From Erysipelothrix sp. (GTDB taxonomy: Bacteria; Bacillota_I; Bacilli_A; Erysipelotrichales; Erysipelotrichaceae), in the NCBI GenBank assembly GCA_030152625.1, contig JASLJD010000129.1, positions 1 through 5,265 on the forward strand: a stretch of DNA of 5,265 nt, in the 5' to 3' direction. The position numbers and the translations under genes are program-made. Below are positions 4,148 to 5,265 of this stretch, one piece after another (position 1 is the first letter of the stretch; the number at the start of each line of letters is the position of its first letter). The notes under the pieces are model-generated. The model ran no database searches. It saw only the letters and a list, made by a program, of their open reading frames with translations, and was not told the DNA's origin.

Positions 4148-5265
4148 ATGAAGAAAATAAAATTTAAAACAAGCCAAGACCGTATTCTATGGTCAAGCAA
4201 AAATGAAGTAGAGCGTGTATTTAAGAATTTAGGGAGTAATCAATCAGGGCTTCATCCTGAGCGTGTAGACTTTAATCGTGAAGAATTTGGCAGTAATGTC
4301 ATTGATAAAGGTGATGAAAAAAGCTGGATTCGCCGTCTTTTTGAAGCTTTTATCAATCCCTTTACGCTGATTTTGATCGGTTTAGCGGTTGTTTCTTATT
4401 TCACAGATATTTACTATGCAGCTGCTGGAGAAGAAGATCCAATGACTGTGATCATTATTACGATTATGGTTGCGGTAAGTGGTATCTTAAAATTTGTTCA
4501 GGAGACTCGATCGGGTAACGCTGCTAAGCGCTTAAGTGAGATGGTTCAAACCACAACACTCGTTCATCGATATGGGCGCGAGCCGGAAGAACTACCGATC
4601 GAAGAAGTTGTTGTTGGTGATGTGATTCAATTATCGGCCGGAGATATGATTCCAGCGGATATGCGAGTTTTTGATTCAAAGGACCTTTTTGTGAGTCAGG
4701 CAGCTTTGACAGGTGAAAGTTATCCAGTTGAAAAAAGCTTTGCTTTTGAAACAGAAGGGGATGATTTAACCGAACAAGGAAACTTGCTCTTTATGGGAAG
4801 TGATGTCGTCAGCGGTTATGCAAAAGCGATTGTTGTCGCGACAGGTGAAGATACCATTTTCGGACAAATTTCAGAACAGGTTCAAGAAGAACCCGTTGAA
4901 ACAAGTTTCGAAAAAGGGGTTAATTCAGTCAGTTGGTTATTAATTCGCTTTATGGCCGTAATGGTACCGATTGTGTTTGTCATCAATGGTTTAACCAAGC
5001 AAGATTGGTTCAGTGCTTTGTTGTTTTCTGTTTCCATTGCAGTCGGCTTAACACCTGAAATGTTACCGATGATTGTTACCACATCGCTTGCAAAAGGTGC
5101 TGTGGAAATGTCTAAAGAAAAGACAATTGTAAAAAGTCTTAATTCCATTCAAAATCTAGGGTCAATGGATGTCTTGTGCACGGATAAAACAGGAACCTTA
5201 ACCCAAGATCGTGTTGTTTTAGAATATCACTTAGATGTATCAGGAGAAGAAAATCATCGGGTTTT
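4148..5265 (+). CDS. mgtA: MgtA-type Mg2+-importing P-type ATPase, N-terminal part
   Basis: The first 372 codons of a P3B-type ATPase (family length about 860-900); the frame is open at the right edge. MgtA uses ATP to import Mg2+ across the cytoplasmic membrane. Seen in order: a basic N-terminal tail; TM1 (about 70-88, FINPFTLILIGLAVVSYF); TM2 (98-118); the actuator domain with TGES (188-191), which drives dephosphorylation; TM3 (262-282); TM4 (287-308) with the MgtA-typical TPEMLPM (302-308) in the ion path; and the phosphorylation motif CTDKTGTLT with D346 as the phosphorylated Asp. TPEMLPM and the IQN.G.MDVLCTDKTGTLTQD context separate MgtA from Ca2+ or K+ pumps. The ATG at 4148 follows GAAGGAGGAT (4131-4140) at ideal spacing. 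Expression is expected to rise at low Mg2+ through the M-box. The nucleotide-binding domain and TM5-10 are not visible. Confidence 0.97.
   Translation, partial: MKKIKFKTSQDRILWSSKNEVERVFKNLGSNQSGLHPERVDFNREEFGSNVIDKGDEKSWIRRLFEAFINPFTLILIGLAVVSYFTDIYYAAAGEEDPMTVIIITIMVAVSGILKFVQETRSGNAAKRLSEMVQTTTLVHRYGREPEELPIEEVVVGDVIQLSAGDMIPADMRVFDSKDLFVSQAALTGESYPVEKSFAFETEGDDLTEQGNLLFMGSDVVSGYAKAIVVATGEDTIFGQISEQVQEEPVETSFEKGVNSVSWLLIRFMAVMVPIVFVINGLTKQDWFSALLFSVSIAVGLTPEMLPMIVTTSLAKGAVEMSKEKTIVKSLNSIQNLGSMDVLCTDKTGTLTQDRVVLEYHLDVSGEENHRV

Noticed and set aside
4882..5148. Minus-strand frame opposite mgtA
   Set aside because: The plus strand encodes conserved MgtA transmembrane and catalytic motifs across the whole stretch; the antisense frame shows no recognisable domain.

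Overview
The window is a low-GC, gene-dense stretch with AT-rich intergenic regions, AAGGAGG-type ribosome binding sites, U-tailed intrinsic terminators and an M-box riboswitch. This points to a Bacillota (Firmicutes) chromosome. A DUF349-repeat protein next to a CmpB-type membrane protein would fit an Erysipelotrichia-like or lactic-acid-type lineage, but the genus cannot be fixed from the sequence. Nothing looks like a mobile element, CRISPR array or rRNA/tRNA gene.

Layout from left to right. (1) The 3' end of a CsoR/CstR-family (DUF156) thiol or metal sensing repressor. (2) A perfect two-way terminator shared with a convergent gene for an unrecognised small membrane protein with a CTPC motif. 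(3) An intergenic region with a 31-bp-spaced direct repeat and promoters pointing both ways. (4) A soluble, very acidic protein built from DUF349 repeats with an exact 77-residue period and a C-terminal coiled coil. (5) Another two-way terminator, shared with a convergent CmpB-family ('putative ABC transporter permease') membrane protein that carries a basic coiled-coil tail. (6) Overlapping divergent promoters and an MscS-type mechanosensitive channel. (7) A 393-nt leader region holding a strong promoter, an M-box Mg2+ riboswitch with a terminator and a visible antiterminator pairing, and then a 140-nt second leader. That second leader contains a possible 25-codon leader peptide and alternative hairpins. 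(8) The first 372 codons of mgtA, a P-type Mg2+ import ATPase, running off the window.

The clearest functional unit is the right third. Mg2+ shortage should relieve the M-box terminator and switch on MgtA. The segment between that terminator and mgtA is organised as if there were a second, translation-linked control step; this is the most interesting candidate for something undescribed. mscS has no terminator of its own, so its transcripts would run into the riboswitch, placing envelope ion homeostasis genes in one possible transcription unit. The remaining genes are ordinary housekeeping or accessory chromosomal genes.
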